Assembly (NCBI GenBank): GCA_032622095.1 | Contig: CP136064.1 | Span: 189,027,794-189,091,793, forward strand | Direction: 5' to 3' | Source: Siphonodentalium dalli | Taxonomy: Eukaryota; Mollusca; Scaphopoda; Gadilida; Siphonodentaliidae | Length of the DNA stretch: 64,000 nucleotides | Shown: piece after piece, positions 48,683 through 60,204 of the stretch | Layout of the letters: each line of letters opens with the position of its first letter | Numbering within the stretch: position 1 is the first letter of the stretch | The notes under the pieces: generated by a model | The model's input: the letters and a program-made list of their open reading frames with translations, nothing else | The model's database searches: none | Told to the model about the DNA's origin: nothing | Program-made: the position numbers and the translations under genes

Positions 48683-48770
48683 CTCAGCGTGTAATATGGC
48701 GTACAATTGAAGAATCTCGCACTGCTGCTGAACAGAATAACACCGTGTGTCATGCTTGTTTTAAAAACTA

Positions 48771-49514
48771 CGACAATGAGCTCCTTCATGCGATACGTTA
48801 GTGTATATCAGACCCAGTGGTAAACCTTCTGAATATATAGCCACTTGGACCACATACTGAATACATATGGAATGACAACATACATCTACCATGACGCGAT
48901 TGATGACTCCATCCTATGTGACTGAGGTAATGACGCCTCCCGACGTGGTAATTCAAGACATGGACCACATTATTCTTGACATTATACTTGTTCATCATGT
49001 GTCGTTGGCACTCGTTGCTTACTCGGAAAATCAAAACGATCTTAACGCATAATACACTTCCTTGTGTATACCTATAAGTTTTGTGACAATCATGTATATA
49101 TGATAACCATTTTATAAATATTCTTCTCCACATTGGAGGCATACAATAAATATATATATACCAGTTGTATTTTAACGAACATGTTTTCACAACAAATCAA
49201 ACTCTGTCCATTCATGATGCTGATCACCAATGACGGACCATTCATCACCGTGTGTCTGTTTATACAGAGATAGATTAAAGAGATCACACGCGCGTGTTTA
49301 TACAACGATAGGATAACCGATCAGGCATGCCCACGATACAATAAATGTTTTCTAAGTCTGAACATCACCGAAATGATCACAGTTATACCTTGTGATAAGA
49401 CAATCATAAGCATATGTTAAATTTGAATTAATAAATATACTTTAGAACTGGAAAGTAAAAATTCAAGCATGAGTTTAGAAAAGTAAAACATAATCAAAAT
49501 TGCATATTTTAATT
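48771..49514. other. No gene seen
   Basis: AT-rich; minus-strand frame 48798-49190 (130 codons) shows no recognisable motif. Confidence 0.45.
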
Positions 49515-50123
49515 GCGGTCCGTATGAGCCGGGTCCGTAAGAGCCAGCACAGGAGCCTGGAATTTGGTCAAAAACCCTCTTTTATTGGCGGAACCAGCAC
49601 CCGGGACCGCAGGTCACGGAAGGAACGAAACAGAAAATTGTTGCCACCCATTTTGAACTCAACTGTAATCACTAAAAGCTGTTGGTACCTCTTACACCCT
49701 AGATGCCAATCTACAACATTCCATAGGTATATTTTTCCAGTTCTTCGAAAATCTCACTGTATTTCGGTAATTTATTTTAAATTCACCAACGAAGACAAAT
49801 GTGCCGCATCTCCATCACCCGATAAGAGGTACCAACAGTTTTTAGTGAAAAAATATTTTTTGTAGGAATACAGTTGAGTTCAAAATGGGTGGCAACAATT
49901 TTCTGTTTCGTTCCTTCCGTGACCTGCGGTCCCGGGTGTTGGTTCCGCCAATAAAAGAGGGTTTTTGACCAAATTCCGGTGGTCCGTTTGAGTCAGGGTC
50001 TGTAGTTTAAACATATTTATTTGTCTAATTTCAATAACACATAGGAAATGATACATACATTTTTATAGACAATGGGATTGGAGAGCCAGGGTCTGTAAGA
50101 GCCAGGGTCCGTATCAGCCGCAT
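49515..50123. mobile_element. Foldback element with about 140-bp arms
   Basis: 49559-49694 (GGAATTTGGTCAAAAACCCT ... GTTGGTACCTCTT) is mirrored by 49824-49976 with few mismatches, around a 130-bp loop. Outside the arms GGTCCGTATGAGCC / GGGTCTGTAAGAGCC words occur several times (49518, 49532, 49980, 50090, 50106), probably terminal tandem motifs. Non-coding. Confidence 0.75.
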
Positions 50124-50409
50124 ACCTCGCATAACCCCACCCACGTGACTATCCGTATAAAATGCCTTATTCCAACAAACATTTTTTTCTGGGGTGAAGG
50201 AGAAGATCGCTCGACCATCCCGGGCGCTTCGTACCCAGCCACTATCCTATAAATTTTGTTTTATTTAAAATTGATATTGAAGGTACTCAATCAGATCAAC
50301 AACATTTCTTCAAAATACTCTTTAGTTATCAGAATCGATTAATTGCAACAACATAATGCTAATCACTGTCAACTATGGTGTAAATTTTCCCAAAACGTGT
50401 TATTTATCA

Positions 50410-52003
50410 CAGACATGACAATTGGAACTTATTCCCTATTCCTTATTCTCAAAAATGTCGTTTTCGACCGATTTGACGGCATGGGTGGGTGGCCCGCCCC
50501 AAACACCACCTAGAACACCCCGACCCCCCACCCATCACCCCCGGGGGGTGCCACCCCGAGGGGGTGAAAATGGGGTATGGACCATTTTCGAGAACGGTAA
50601 GGATTTCGACCGATTTGACGGCATGGGTGGGTGGCCCGCCACAAATACCACCTAGAAACACCCGACCCCCCACCCATCACCCCCGGGGGGGGGGGGGTGA
50701 AAATGGGGTATGGACCATTTTCGAGAACGGTAAGGATATTGACCGATTTGACGCATGGGTGGGTGGCCCGCCCCAAATACCACCTAGAAACACCCGACCC
50801 CCACCCATCACCCCCGGGGGGTGCCACCCTGAGGGGGTGAAAATGGGGTATGGACCATTTTCGAGAACGGTAAGGATTTCGACCGATTTGACGGCATGGG
50901 TGGGTGGCCCGCCCCAAATACCACATAGAAACACCCCGACCCCTCACCCCCGGGGGCGCCACCCCGAGGGGGTGAAAATGGGGTATGGACCATTTTCGAG
51001 AATGGTAAGGATTTCGACCGATTTGACAGCATGGGTGGGTGGCCCGCCCCAAATACCACCTAGAAATACCGCGACCCCCACCCATCACCCCCGGGGGTGC
51101 CACCCCGAGGGGGTGAAAATGGGGTATGGACCATTTTCGAGAAAGGTAAGGATTTCGACCGATTTGACGGCATGGGTGGGTGGCCCGCCCCAAATACCAC
51201 ATAGAAACACCCCGACCCCCCACCCATCACCCCCGGGGGGGGGGGGGGGGGGGTGAAAATGGGGTATGGAACATTTTCGAGAACGGTAAGGATTTCGACT
51301 GATTTGACGGCATGGGTGGGTGGCCCGCCCGCCCCAAATACCACATAGAAACACCCCGACCCCCCACCCATCACCCCCGGGGGTGCCACCCCGAGGTAGT
51401 GAAAAAGGGGTATGGACCATTTTCGAGAACGGTAAGGATTTCGACCGATTTGACGGCATGGGTGGGTGGCCCGCCCCAAATACCACATAGAAACACCCCG
51501 ACCCCCCACCCATCACCCCCGGGGGTGAAAATGGGGTATGGACCATTTTCGAGAACGGTAAGGATTTCGACCGATTTGACGGCATGGGTGGGTGGCCCGC
51601 CCCAAATACCACCTAGAAATACCGCGACCCCCACCCATCACCCCCGGGGGTGCCACCCCGAGGGGGTGAAAATGGGGTATGGACCATTTTCGAGAAAGGT
51701 AAGGATTTCGACCGATTTGACGGCATGGGTGGGTGATGGGTGGGGGTCGGGGTGTTTCTAGGTGGTATTTGGGGCGGGCCACCCACCCATGCCGTCAAAT
51801 CGGTCGAAATCCTTACCGTTCTCGAAAATGGTCCATACCCCATTTTCACCCCCTCGGGGGTGATGGGTGGGGGGGGGGGGTCGGGGTGTTTCTAGGTGGT
51901 ATTTGGGGCGGGCCACCCACCCATGCCGTCAAATCGGTCGAAAGCGACATTTTTGAAAATAAGGAATAAGGAATAGGGAATAAGTTCCAATTGTCATGTC
52001 TGT
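50410..52003. mobile_element. Foldback with internal G/C-rich tandem units
   Basis: Left end CAGACATGACAATTGGAACT is mirrored by AGTTCCAATTGTCATGTCTG at 52002. It is flanked by TTATTTATCA on both sides (50400-50409 and 52004-52013), a 10-bp target duplication in the host MITE, which suggests a Mutator-like origin. After the arms come about ten direct units and then about two inverted units (51727-51950). Confidence 0.8.
50466..51733. repeat. G/C-rich minisatellite, about ten units of 126-146 bp
   Basis: GACCGATTTGACGGCATGGG recurs at 50466, 50608, 50741, 50881, 51016, 51157, 51297, 51443, 51569 and 51710. Spacing varies (142, 133, 140, 135, 141, 140, 146, 126, 141) mostly through the length of the CACCCCCGGGGGTG stretch. 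Open frames on both strands (up to 255 codons) arise only because the unit lacks stops; they are not genes. Confidence 0.95.
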
Positions 52004-52455
52004 TTATTTATCAACATTTTGTTCAAAGAAATATGGCAAAATTTTGTGATACTCAAGTGATAATACGTTATCACTTGAGTATCACAAAATTTGACCGTAT
52101 TACCACTTGATTTTAGAGTTATCCATCTTCATCCGACATTTTGTCCAAGACTGTCGGTTTGAACACTGTTTTCTGGGCCACAAATAACTACACATCTCGA
52201 GAAATAACAAAAATCGATATCTGATCACTCTGAGCTTTGATGGGTGGGTTTCTCGACTTGAATCAAATAAATTATATTTTACCCCCAAAGCAAAAGAAAT
52301 AGTAATTTTGGAGCGTTAATTCGGATAAATCATCTTTAACATGAAATTATTTATGTAACCAGATTTAACAAGAAAATCACAGTGATGATAGCTACAGCCT
52401 TATATCTGGTACTACCAACTATCGATCTGCTCCCGAGCCCCCTCACCTCTCAATT

Positions 52456-52745
52456 TCATGAATATATAAGCAACAAAATAAGCGATAAAATCAAAAGCTG
52501 ATTTTGTGGTCATATGTAGTTGCTGGGTGGGGGGGGGGGGGGGGGGGGGGGTGTTAATCAGGCCTGGGTATCCCCCCACCCCAAACCCTGACTCAATCAA
52601 CTTTTTCTTGTATAAAGATAATTTCTCGCCATTTCATGACTATATAAAGCAAAATAAGCAATACAATCATAAGCTGATATTTTTGTCATATGTAGCTGCT
52701 GGATTGGGGGGGGGGGGGGGTGGGGGTAGATACTTAGGCCTGGGT
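52456..52745. repeat. 178-bp duplication, each ending in a poly-G tract
   Basis: CATATGTAGTTGCTGG followed by G23 (52529-52551) recurs as CATATGTAGCTGCTGG followed by G15 (52706-52720). Upstream parts (ATGAATATATAAGCAACAAA / ATGACTATATAAAGCAAAAT) also match, at about 80 percent by eye. Confidence 0.85.
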
Positions 52746-53812
52746 GGAATTTTCTGGACTTGGAGAGCTTCTAGCCACTTCAATAACTATACAAACAGTT
52801 CATTTGTTTGAACCTGGTTGAAACATGGATTGATTTCATTCAGGGCAATCGTACACAGTAGTCTACTAGAATATTATTCTGCGACTAGTATACCACCACT
52901 GGTATATTGTATAATCATTCATATATTGCCTATTTAATACTGTATTGGTTTCTCCGATCTTAGCGCTGTATCGTGGAGATGTTAACCTAAGCATATAATA
53001 AATAGAAATAAATAGAAAATTATCCGATTCTTAGTGACATCGGAGAAATACTCTCTCTATATATTCATAGCAGATTAGCTTCCCGTGCTCCGAGCCATTG
53101 GAAAACCTATCAGTGTTGGATCAGAGATTCATTAAGCGCGCCGAGATTAATTTGCATGAACACAGAAGTTTGCTTAATGTTCCTGTAACATACAATTCCA
53201 AAATAGAAAGTGATGGATGTTGCAAAGTTCTCTGATTGGAAAGCACTCACAATTCTCTGGCGCATAACTGTGATTGATAATTACACTTAATCAGATCAGT
53301 GAAGCCATCTGATTCATTTAATGTTGTCATGGTTTGTTCTTAAGTGGTTTTCCTTGCATTCCTTAAATAGGCTGATAGAATTGGTGATATATTTGCCGTT
53401 GTGTGATTTATTTCTATATTTGGAAATGTAAGTGAGCTTAAAGACATTCAGGTTTATTCTACCCCTGTGCGATATAATGTCTTTGACAATCAGAGACACG
53501 CTGAGTCCCCACATGAGTGAGTTGCAAATGGTGCAATGATAATGTAACGAGAACAGAGCTTGAGTAAAATGTGACTATGTGACGTCTGCAACAAGTTCGA
53601 TAAAAGATTATAATGCAAGTTGTGTGTCCGATAAGTTTAGTCCATGACTAGTACTATAACTACTTTTATTATGATTTAGCCTGATGAAAAACTGGTAATT
53701 ATCTGTGCATCACATGAAGAGGATCATTGAAAATATATACATCATTGCTCTTGGCAACGTCAACTCAAAGTAGTTCCCGTTTGTATATTCCACTTGAGGT
53801 ATACAACAATAT
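52746..53812. other. No gene seen
   Basis: AT-rich; a 66-codon minus-strand frame at 53314-53514 has no recognisable motif. Confidence 0.5.
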
Positions 53813-53917
53813 CCCTTTCATGACGGGAGCTGAGCTAGTGCAGTATTAAAGATCATGTGCCAGTGAATTCTCATATATATGCAAGTCTCCATAGGGAGTT
53901 TCACATATATGCAAGTC
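53813..53917 (+). mobile_element. TTAA-type MITE, family 1, truncated copy 3
   Basis: CCCTTTCATGACGGGAGCTG, then GATCATGTGCCAGTGAATTC and the first hairpin (AGTCTCCATAGGGAGTTTCA) are recognisable; the second half is missing. The left flank is TAT rather than TTAA. Confidence 0.75.
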
Positions 53918-54486
53918 GAAAAGGGGGATAACTCCACTAAAAAAAAGTACAACAAATGCTTATCAATCATGGATCCATTTGAAGAGAAACTTAATTTTAA
54001 TAACTTTCCTTGGTTCCCAAATCAACAATTCTGGCATCGTGCCAAACATGTCAGTGGCGGGGCGTCCACCTGTGCTTTCTGGGATAGTAACTGACACCTA
54101 TTAAAGACATATTATGGACTTGTTCGGTGTGTGAAACTGATAAATTAGTACTCAGGCGCTACGCCAACTGGGGGAATCTAGCATTGTACTAACATCGCCA
54201 AAAATCTGAAGGAAATCGACCACACAACTCCATAGAAAACACCTTCTGAACTACGCTCAATTGTAAATATTTATGTCTTGATTCGGGACGCAACAATAAA
54301 CTAACGCAAATGATTTCGCCATCGATACTCATTGCATTTAATAAATATATAAAACTGACTGGTAAAACATTTCGTGAATTGACAGCTTATGACTAAAATG
54401 AGATGTCAACTGGTAACAAGTACTCTTTGAATTGACCATGAAGGATTAAGTGCACTCAATGTGAGTAGCATCGACTACTCTCTCAA
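53918..54486. other. No gene seen
   Basis: Frame 53879-54094 overlaps the MITE and is not supported as a gene. No other feature. Confidence 0.5.
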
Positions 54487-54490
54487 TTAA

Positions 54491-54746
54491 TCCTTTCATG
54501 ACAGGAGCTGCGCTGGTGCAGCAATAAAGATCCTGTGCCAGTGCATTCTTTTATATATGCGAGTCTCCCATGATAGGGAGCTTCACATATATAAGAGAAT
54601 GCACTGGCTTACAATGTCAAGGTAAATAGTGTACAGCCAATGTATTCGCTTACTATGTGAGGCTCCCTGTGGGAGACTCACTTATGTAAGAGAATGCATT
54701 GGCACTGGGTTTTCACAAAATTTCAGGAGCTCCAGTCATGGAAGGG
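54491..54746 (+). mobile_element. TTAA-type MITE, family 1, complete copy 4
   Basis: Exact TTAA on both sides (54487-54490 and 54747-54750). Termini TCCTTTCATGACAGGAGCTG and GAGCTCCAGTCATGGAAGGG (inverted). Two internal hairpins based on CATTCTTTTATATATGCGAG. At 256 bp it is the reference copy of its family. Confidence 0.9.
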
Positions 54747-54750
54747 TTAA

Positions 54751-55560
54751 CCTCTCTATACTGAATTAATTCTCTCATTCATTTATAAATGTATACTACA
54801 TGGGAACATTATCTGGCCTGAGTAATTAGTCTTTAGTTACAAGAGGTTGAGTTGTACCAATTTGATACGGTTAGAGCTTTATACACATGGTTTCTACTTG
54901 TGAAATGAAATAAAATTCACAAACCATTTCTAATTTTGCATAAAGTTGGGGGACGAGAAGTTATTAATTCTTTCATTGTGGCCTCAGAAAATCACAATTT
55001 GTAGCAAGGTATCAGGGCATTGTCCCCATAAAGAGATGAATTGTCACTCTGTTTTCAGTCACCGGAGGTTTAATATCAAATAAAATTGTTAACAAAATAC
55101 TAAACACAAACATATCCAACAGTTTTGATTTTCATAGAGGTCCTCCAATAAGGTTTATGGGCCAGGGACCTATGTTATAATTTGCTTGAAAATGGTGGCA
55201 AAATATATCACACATCGCAATTTTAACATTCATATTTTCTATATTTTTCAAACATATCAGCAAGCTAATAGAAGAATCAGCTATCCAGATAACTCATCTC
55301 AGATATTGAATTTGTTTTATATTGAACTGATTTGCTTTTAAGAAGATTTTGACATCCAAATTTTGCAACATGTCTGAAGTCACTTGAACACTTATATCAT
55401 CTAAATAGTCATATCTGTGGATGGGATCAAAAACGAACTAGAAAAGCAAATACATAGCTCATTCGCTTTCTTTTTGGTTTAGTTATTTATATTAAGTAAA
55501 GAAAACAATGAATTCTGACTTTGATGTATGACATCTTTCCGCCATTTTTTGAGTGAATTA
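54751..55560. other. No gene seen
   Basis: AT-rich sequence without recognisable motifs. Confidence 0.5.
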
Positions 55561-55747
55561 CAGTAATGCCCAAAGTATATGACCCTTTAACCACAGCAGA
55601 ATCATTGGAAATTTTTCAGGATTTAGTTGGAAATATGGCTTGTTGAGAGCTTTCCGATGAATGCAACAAGCCATATTTCCAACTAAATCCTGAAAAATTT
55701 CCAATAATTCTGCTGTGGTTTAGGGGTCGATTATTTAGGACATTATG
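55561..55747. mobile_element. TA-type palindromic MITE, copy 1
   Basis: TA at 55559-55560, CAGTAATGCCC start, long inverted arms containing CAGGATTTAGTTGGAAATAT and its inverse, then GGACATTATG and TA. Centre GAGAGCTTTCCGATGAATG forms the loop. CAGT-starting termini with TA flanks fit Tc1/mariner-type elements. Confidence 0.82.
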
Positions 55748-56433
55748 TATGATGTGGTTTAGGGGGTCATTGTTACCAGTTTGATGTTTTGGGACGCTAA
55801 GCTTGACCACTGAGGTTTTGTTATACCTACTCACAATCTGCTAAAGATCACCAACATTTCTTGTAATATTTGAAACAACAGATGTAATATGAGTACTAGT
55901 ATATTCATGGCCTAAGCTAATAATATATCTATTTCCTTATGATTTCTGCCATAACGCATTGTAGTGAGTGACAGTGGCGTTTACTTAGAAAATTGGGAGT
56001 AACCCCTATTTTGGAGATTTCAAGTGAATACAGCGAGAACCGCCAGACGAGAACCACCTTGATTCCATAGCCCCCAACAAAGAAAATCTCCCAGAGAGAA
56101 CCACATAGGGTAACCTCAACAGAGAACTTCCATACATGGACAACCCCAATAGTCACTATGGAGCCCCCGGGAGAAACACCTCAAACAACCTGCCAGTGAG
56201 AACCAACGTCTCGATCTCACACCCCTCAAAAGGAGAACAACTACAACAAGAGGTGCGCTGTCGCGTGGCATTTGCCCCCGACCGTAGCAATTCGGATTAA
56301 GCATGGACAAAACTGCAGATATCTGAGGAGGTCTATATGACCATTCCAAAAGAAGTTCGTACAGAAATGTTGACTAAAAACCCCAAAACAATCGATCCGG
56401 AAACCCAAAAACAAGCGAAAATTCAAATTTTCT
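55748..56433. other. No gene seen
   Basis: 56000-56350 contains repeated GAGAACC(A/G)C/AGAGAAC words, low-complexity in character. Minus-strand frames of 75-77 codons there have no motif. Confidence 0.5.
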
Positions 56434-57331
56434 AAGTTGAAAAAAGGACCATTACTCTGGCAAAAATCATCAGATCATACCCAAATTCGCACTTGACATG
56501 TATTTTCATATAACTGATCCACAAAAATTCGGGATTTGCAATCGTACCACCAAAGCTCACGCTATCATCTGGAAACAAAAAAAACAAGAGAAAAATTGAA
56601 TTTTCTAAGTAAAAAAAGGGCCATAACTCTGGTGAAAATGGGTGGACGAAACCCGCGCTATGCATGTAGCTGTTCCCCCATGCTGCGCTATCACCATACC
56701 ATATATCAGCTAAATCTGCCCAGCAGTTGCTGAACAATAATGCAAAATGTTTGTACGGACGGACAAAATTCAAATATTCTAAGTTGAAAAAAGGACCATT
56801 ACTCTGGCAAAAATCATCAGATCATACCCAAATTCGCACTTGACATGTATTTTCATATAACTGATCCACAAAAATACGGGATTTTCAATCGTACCACCAA
56901 AGCTCACGCTATCATCTGGAAACCAAAAAAACAAGAGAAAAATTGAATTTTCTAAGTAAAAAAAGGGCCATAACTCTGGTGAAAATGGGTGGACGAAACC
57001 TGCACTATGCATGTAGCTGTTCCCCCATGCTGCGCTATCACCATACCATATATCAGCTAAATCTGCCCAGCGGTTGCTGAACAATAATGCAAAATGTTTG
57101 TACGGACGGACAAAATTGAATTTTATAAGTCAAAAAAGGGCCATAACTCTGGTGAAAATGGGTGGACGAAACACGCGCTATGCATGTAGCTGTTCCCCCA
57201 TGCTGCTCTATCACCATACCAAATATCAGCATAATCTGCCCAGCGGTTGCTGAACAATAATGCAAAATGTTTGTACGGACGGACGGAGACGTCGACTATA
57301 TACCCGCCGACTTTTCAAGTCAGGGCATAAT
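56434..57331. repeat. 347-bp tandem repeat, two and a half units (GGCCATAACTCTGG family)
   Basis: AAGTTGAAAAAAGGACCATT starts at 56434 and 56781; a half unit follows from about 57115. Each unit contains GGGCCATAACTCTGGTGAAA, GTTGCTGAACAATAATGCAA and TTTGTACGGACGGACA. The array ends with GACGTCGACTATATACCCGC near 57290. I recognise this word set as a dispersed family of bivalve genomes. A fragment is at 37519. Confidence 0.85.
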
Positions 57332-58165
57332 AACCACCCAGAACGCGAGCTTGAGCGAAGAGGTCAATATTGAACTCAGTCAATCATAAACCAGCACCAT
57401 CCCGGCATACTATATAAGGAGGAACATGCACCAAACGACACAAGTGTGTTAATGGGGTTGTTGATATGACATGTGTACCAGTGTGGAAGGATACAACAAG
57501 TGGTACAGCCTCAATGCCATATTGACAAACACATTAACACATGTGTGTTTATTACACACCGCCTGTCCTAGAATCAGTGAATTAAAAAAACCCAGATATA
57601 GACAGTTTATTCAGGCACATACAAGGTTTGTTTTGTCATGCGCAATGATGCTTTTATTTTAGAGTTCCAGTTTCATGCTTGAGGCAAACATCATTTACAT
57701 CGTGTGATGTCAATGAGATGCGTATGGAACCGGTAGGGCATACTGATATGTAAATAAAGGCACAGTAGGAACACTGTAATTCTAGGAACAAGCATGTAAT
57801 AATATACGGACTGGCTTGAGTGCCGAACTGCTAAGGTACTGTAGATCTATGCATGACATCATTCATTTGTCATGACAAATGCATGCGGTCTTTACAACAA
57901 TGGCTGTGCCCGAGTGCTGATTTATTCAATGCCGAATCAATAGGCACATGTATGCTCAATGCAATTCGAGCACTTTCAGACAGCACGAGGTAATTGGGGG
58001 ATTTGAATCAAAATCAAAGTAGGATGATCCATTTCCAAATTCTAAATTACATGCCTGGTAATACTATAGTATGGACTCGAAAGAGACTATATAGTCCCAT
58101 GTTGAAATACATTACCAAATGATTTGTGCAGGGCTCCAGGCCATCAGTCATCACATAAGACTCTA
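57332..58165. other. No gene seen
   Basis: Includes GAACTGCTAAGGTACTGTAG at about 57826, a distant copy of the motif arrayed at 58166. Confidence 0.5.
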
Positions 58166-58315
58166 GACAAACTGCTAAAGTGCTGTATACGGTACTTTAG
58201 AAGTTTGGTTAAAGTGCCGTATATGGTAATTTAGCAGTTTGACTAGAGTTTGGCTAAAGTGCCATGTACGGTACTTCAGCAGCCTGGCTAAAGTGGAGTA
58301 TACGTACTCTAGCCA
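58166..58315. repeat. Irregular palindromic repeats of CTAAAGTGCCGTATACGGTA
   Basis: Three to four imperfect units (58172, 58208, 58254, 58285) each contain CTAAAGTG...GTA-TAC-GGTACTTTAG-type inverse symmetry, so every unit can form its own hairpin. Confidence 0.75.
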
Positions 58316-58537
58316 CGGCCAATAATATACAAGAGGACTAGATTCTACCAAAAATCAGGACAACACACAGTTCTGAAGAAGTTTAAAATACAAGACAGTC
58401 AATGACTGTGGGGTCGCTCACCAGACTGCAAAGACTGATAAGACTGGGACTCTGGAGACCACAACAGTCAGAACTTTTCATAATCACTTTAAAATAAGTA
58501 GATATCTAAAGAGTTAAATCTAAAAAAAAAAAATTGG

Positions 58538-59290
58538 AGTTATGTCCCTGGCCCCGCCCACATTTGACCCAGTGACCTGATTTGAACAAATCTGAACCCC
58601 AGTCACCCAAGGATCCTTCATACCAAATATGAACCCATATAGCCAGATGGTATTTGAGAAGTCACTTTAAGAATACTATGGAGGGAAAGAGTTATGGCCC
58701 TGGCTTCGCAACTATTTGACCCAGTGACCACATTTGAACAAATCTGAATGAGAATCACCTAGGGAACATCCACACTAAATATGAACCCATTTGGTCTTAT
58801 GGTTCCAGAGGACGGACAGACGATGGACGGCCGAGGAGTGATGACTATAGCTCCGCCGGAGCACAGGTAGGGTGGCTGGTTGATAATTAAATCTCTTATC
58901 TCCGCCCCTATTTGAACAAACGTGAATCCCCATCTATGAGATCCATTCATTTGGTAATTTCAGACATTAGATTTTTAAGAGTTGAACTGAACTGATTTTC
59001 CTAAAATGACCCCAAATCTGAAAAAATCTAAACCCCAGTCACCGAAGGACCCTCCATATCAAACATAAGCTAAATAGTCCAGATGGTTCTTGAGAAGAAA
59101 TTGTTTTAAGAATTACTATGGAAGGAAAGAGTTATGGCCCTGACTTCTCACCTATTTGGCCTGATGAACTCATTTGAACAAATCTGAATGTGAGTCACCT
59201 GGGGGACATCCACACCTAAATATATAAACCCATTTGGTCTTTAATATGTATCTGGAGAAGAAAACAATTGATGGACGGATAGAGACATAA
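58538..59290. repeat. AGTTATGGCCCTGG-family array, left block
   Basis: Units near 58538, 58690, 58890 (partial) and 59120 each carry TTTGACCCAGTGACC, TTTGAACAAATCTGAA and CACCTAGGGAACATCCACAC. One unit ends with a GGACGGACAGACGATGGACG, GAGGAGTGATGACTATAGCT tail near 58845. Diverged from one another by roughly 10-20 percent by eye. Confidence 0.85.
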
Positions 59291-59442
59291 TGACAGATGG
59301 ATGGATGGGAGAACAGTCTGACATAGAGACTGACAAATTCAATCCAATATACCCCCCCCCCCCAAGTTTTCTTTGCAAAATCAGGGTATAATGAGTTCAA
59401 CTGGATACTGGTGGTTAAGAACATAATATTCGAACAGACAAG

Positions 59443-59872
59443 CCTGAATATAGTGTCTGACATTTTCAGAATGAGGTCCCCAAAGGGTGAATTTAATGAC
59501 ACAATCCTGCAATACGGGCTAGCATCACCAAATTCACCCTCTGGGGACCTCATTCTGTGTAGGCCTCAACTGCTATGGGAGACATAGCATTAGATTGAAG
59601 TTCTCCAGTTAAGTTGGTGATGTGCACCCATTGGGCACCTCAATTATGCATTTTATATTCACAAATTAGGGGATATAGAAACTAAACAGAAGGGAAAAAG
59701 TAAGTAAAAATGTAAATTTAAGTGTCTATATACTTCCCAGAAGATGAGGCCTAAGCAGAATGAGGACCCTGGCTAGTGTATTTGGTGATGCTAGACTGCT
59801 GTGCAGGGTAGCATAACTAAATTCACCCTCTGGGGACCTCATTCTGCAAATGCCAGACACACTAAATTCAGG
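59443..59872. mobile_element. Inverted-repeat element, CAGAATGAGGTCC family, copy 1
   Basis: CCTGAATATAGTGTCTGACA at 59443 is mirrored by the right end GACACACTAAATTCAGG (59872); arms continue through CAGAATGAGGTCCCC. The 430-bp core holds a further inverted pair of the same motif (59540-59560 and 59753-59772), so the GAATGAGG word appears four times. No target duplication seen. Confidence 0.75.
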
Positions 59873-60204
59873 TTAGAGAACAATAATTTGTTTTGATTTT
59901 ATTTTAATAACAAACACTGGCATGAGTGCTAGCTAAGCATTAGTTCACACCTGTCAGCCTGATAAACATCTCAATTGATGACTGTGTGTGTATTTATATT
60001 AACTCTCTCTCTGTCTGTAGCTAATACAATTGACCTAATCTGCTGGTGGGAGAGATCCTGTGAGTTAGGAGATGAGATAGGGTGGAATGCTGTTGGTTGG
60101 GGGCAGGGTGGGGTTCTGGGTCATGTGGGGGAGGGTGATATTTGTTTTTTGTATGTTAAATTGATCAAGGAGTTCCTGAATTTTTTATTATTTTTTTGTT
60201 GGAA
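59873..60204. other. No gene seen
   Basis: GT/CT-rich DNA with a short CTCTCTCTGTCTGTAG stretch at about 60003. The 85-codon frame at 59975 runs into the repeat array and is not supported. Confidence 0.5.

Larger units (their letters stand above)
45934..48770 (+). pseudogene. LINE ORF2 3' fragment, broken by two insertions
   Basis: Plus-strand relative of the 39-42.7 kb LINE. 45934-46117 encodes YTIEKSHRTWVKHIQSLPSR and SLSLLGLLPLEREIHLKKL, matching CTIEKGLRTCIKHIQNLPTR and SLSLLGVLPMSRQLHLRKL. After a MITE it resumes at 46495 as IHLPQDRQTPP, matching ELIHLPATRDFP, then with frameshifts SSWKTIFQHAVWQKYVQQW and IHNNPSTSWRIWFLY. After a second element (46829-48682) it continues near 48690 with QNNTVCHACFKNYDNELLHA, matching ENNARCMLCGHTYNNEIGHI, including two zinc-knuckle cysteines and the histidine. 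Several frame breaks show it is dead. Confidence 0.75.
50281..52335. mobile_element. TTAA-type MITE, family 2, split by a foldback
   Basis: Left end AGGTACTCAATCAGATC follows TTGA (a changed TTAA). Left part 50281-50409 matches the inverse of the 46118 copy (TCAGAATCGATTAATTGCA, TGTCAACTATGG). Right part resumes at 52004 and ends near 52335 before TTAA (52336-52339), with family words GAGCTTTGATGGGTGGGTTT and ACCCCCAAAGC. A perfect-looking hairpin AAATTTTGTGATACTCAAGT (52039-52063 against 52068-52092) lies in the right part. Confidence 0.72.

Noticed and set aside
50489-51256. 255-codon open frame, with long antisense frames, in 50.4-51.8 kb
   Set aside because: It is a translation of the G/C-rich minisatellite; unit lengths are not multiples of three and both strands are open, so absence of stops reflects composition.
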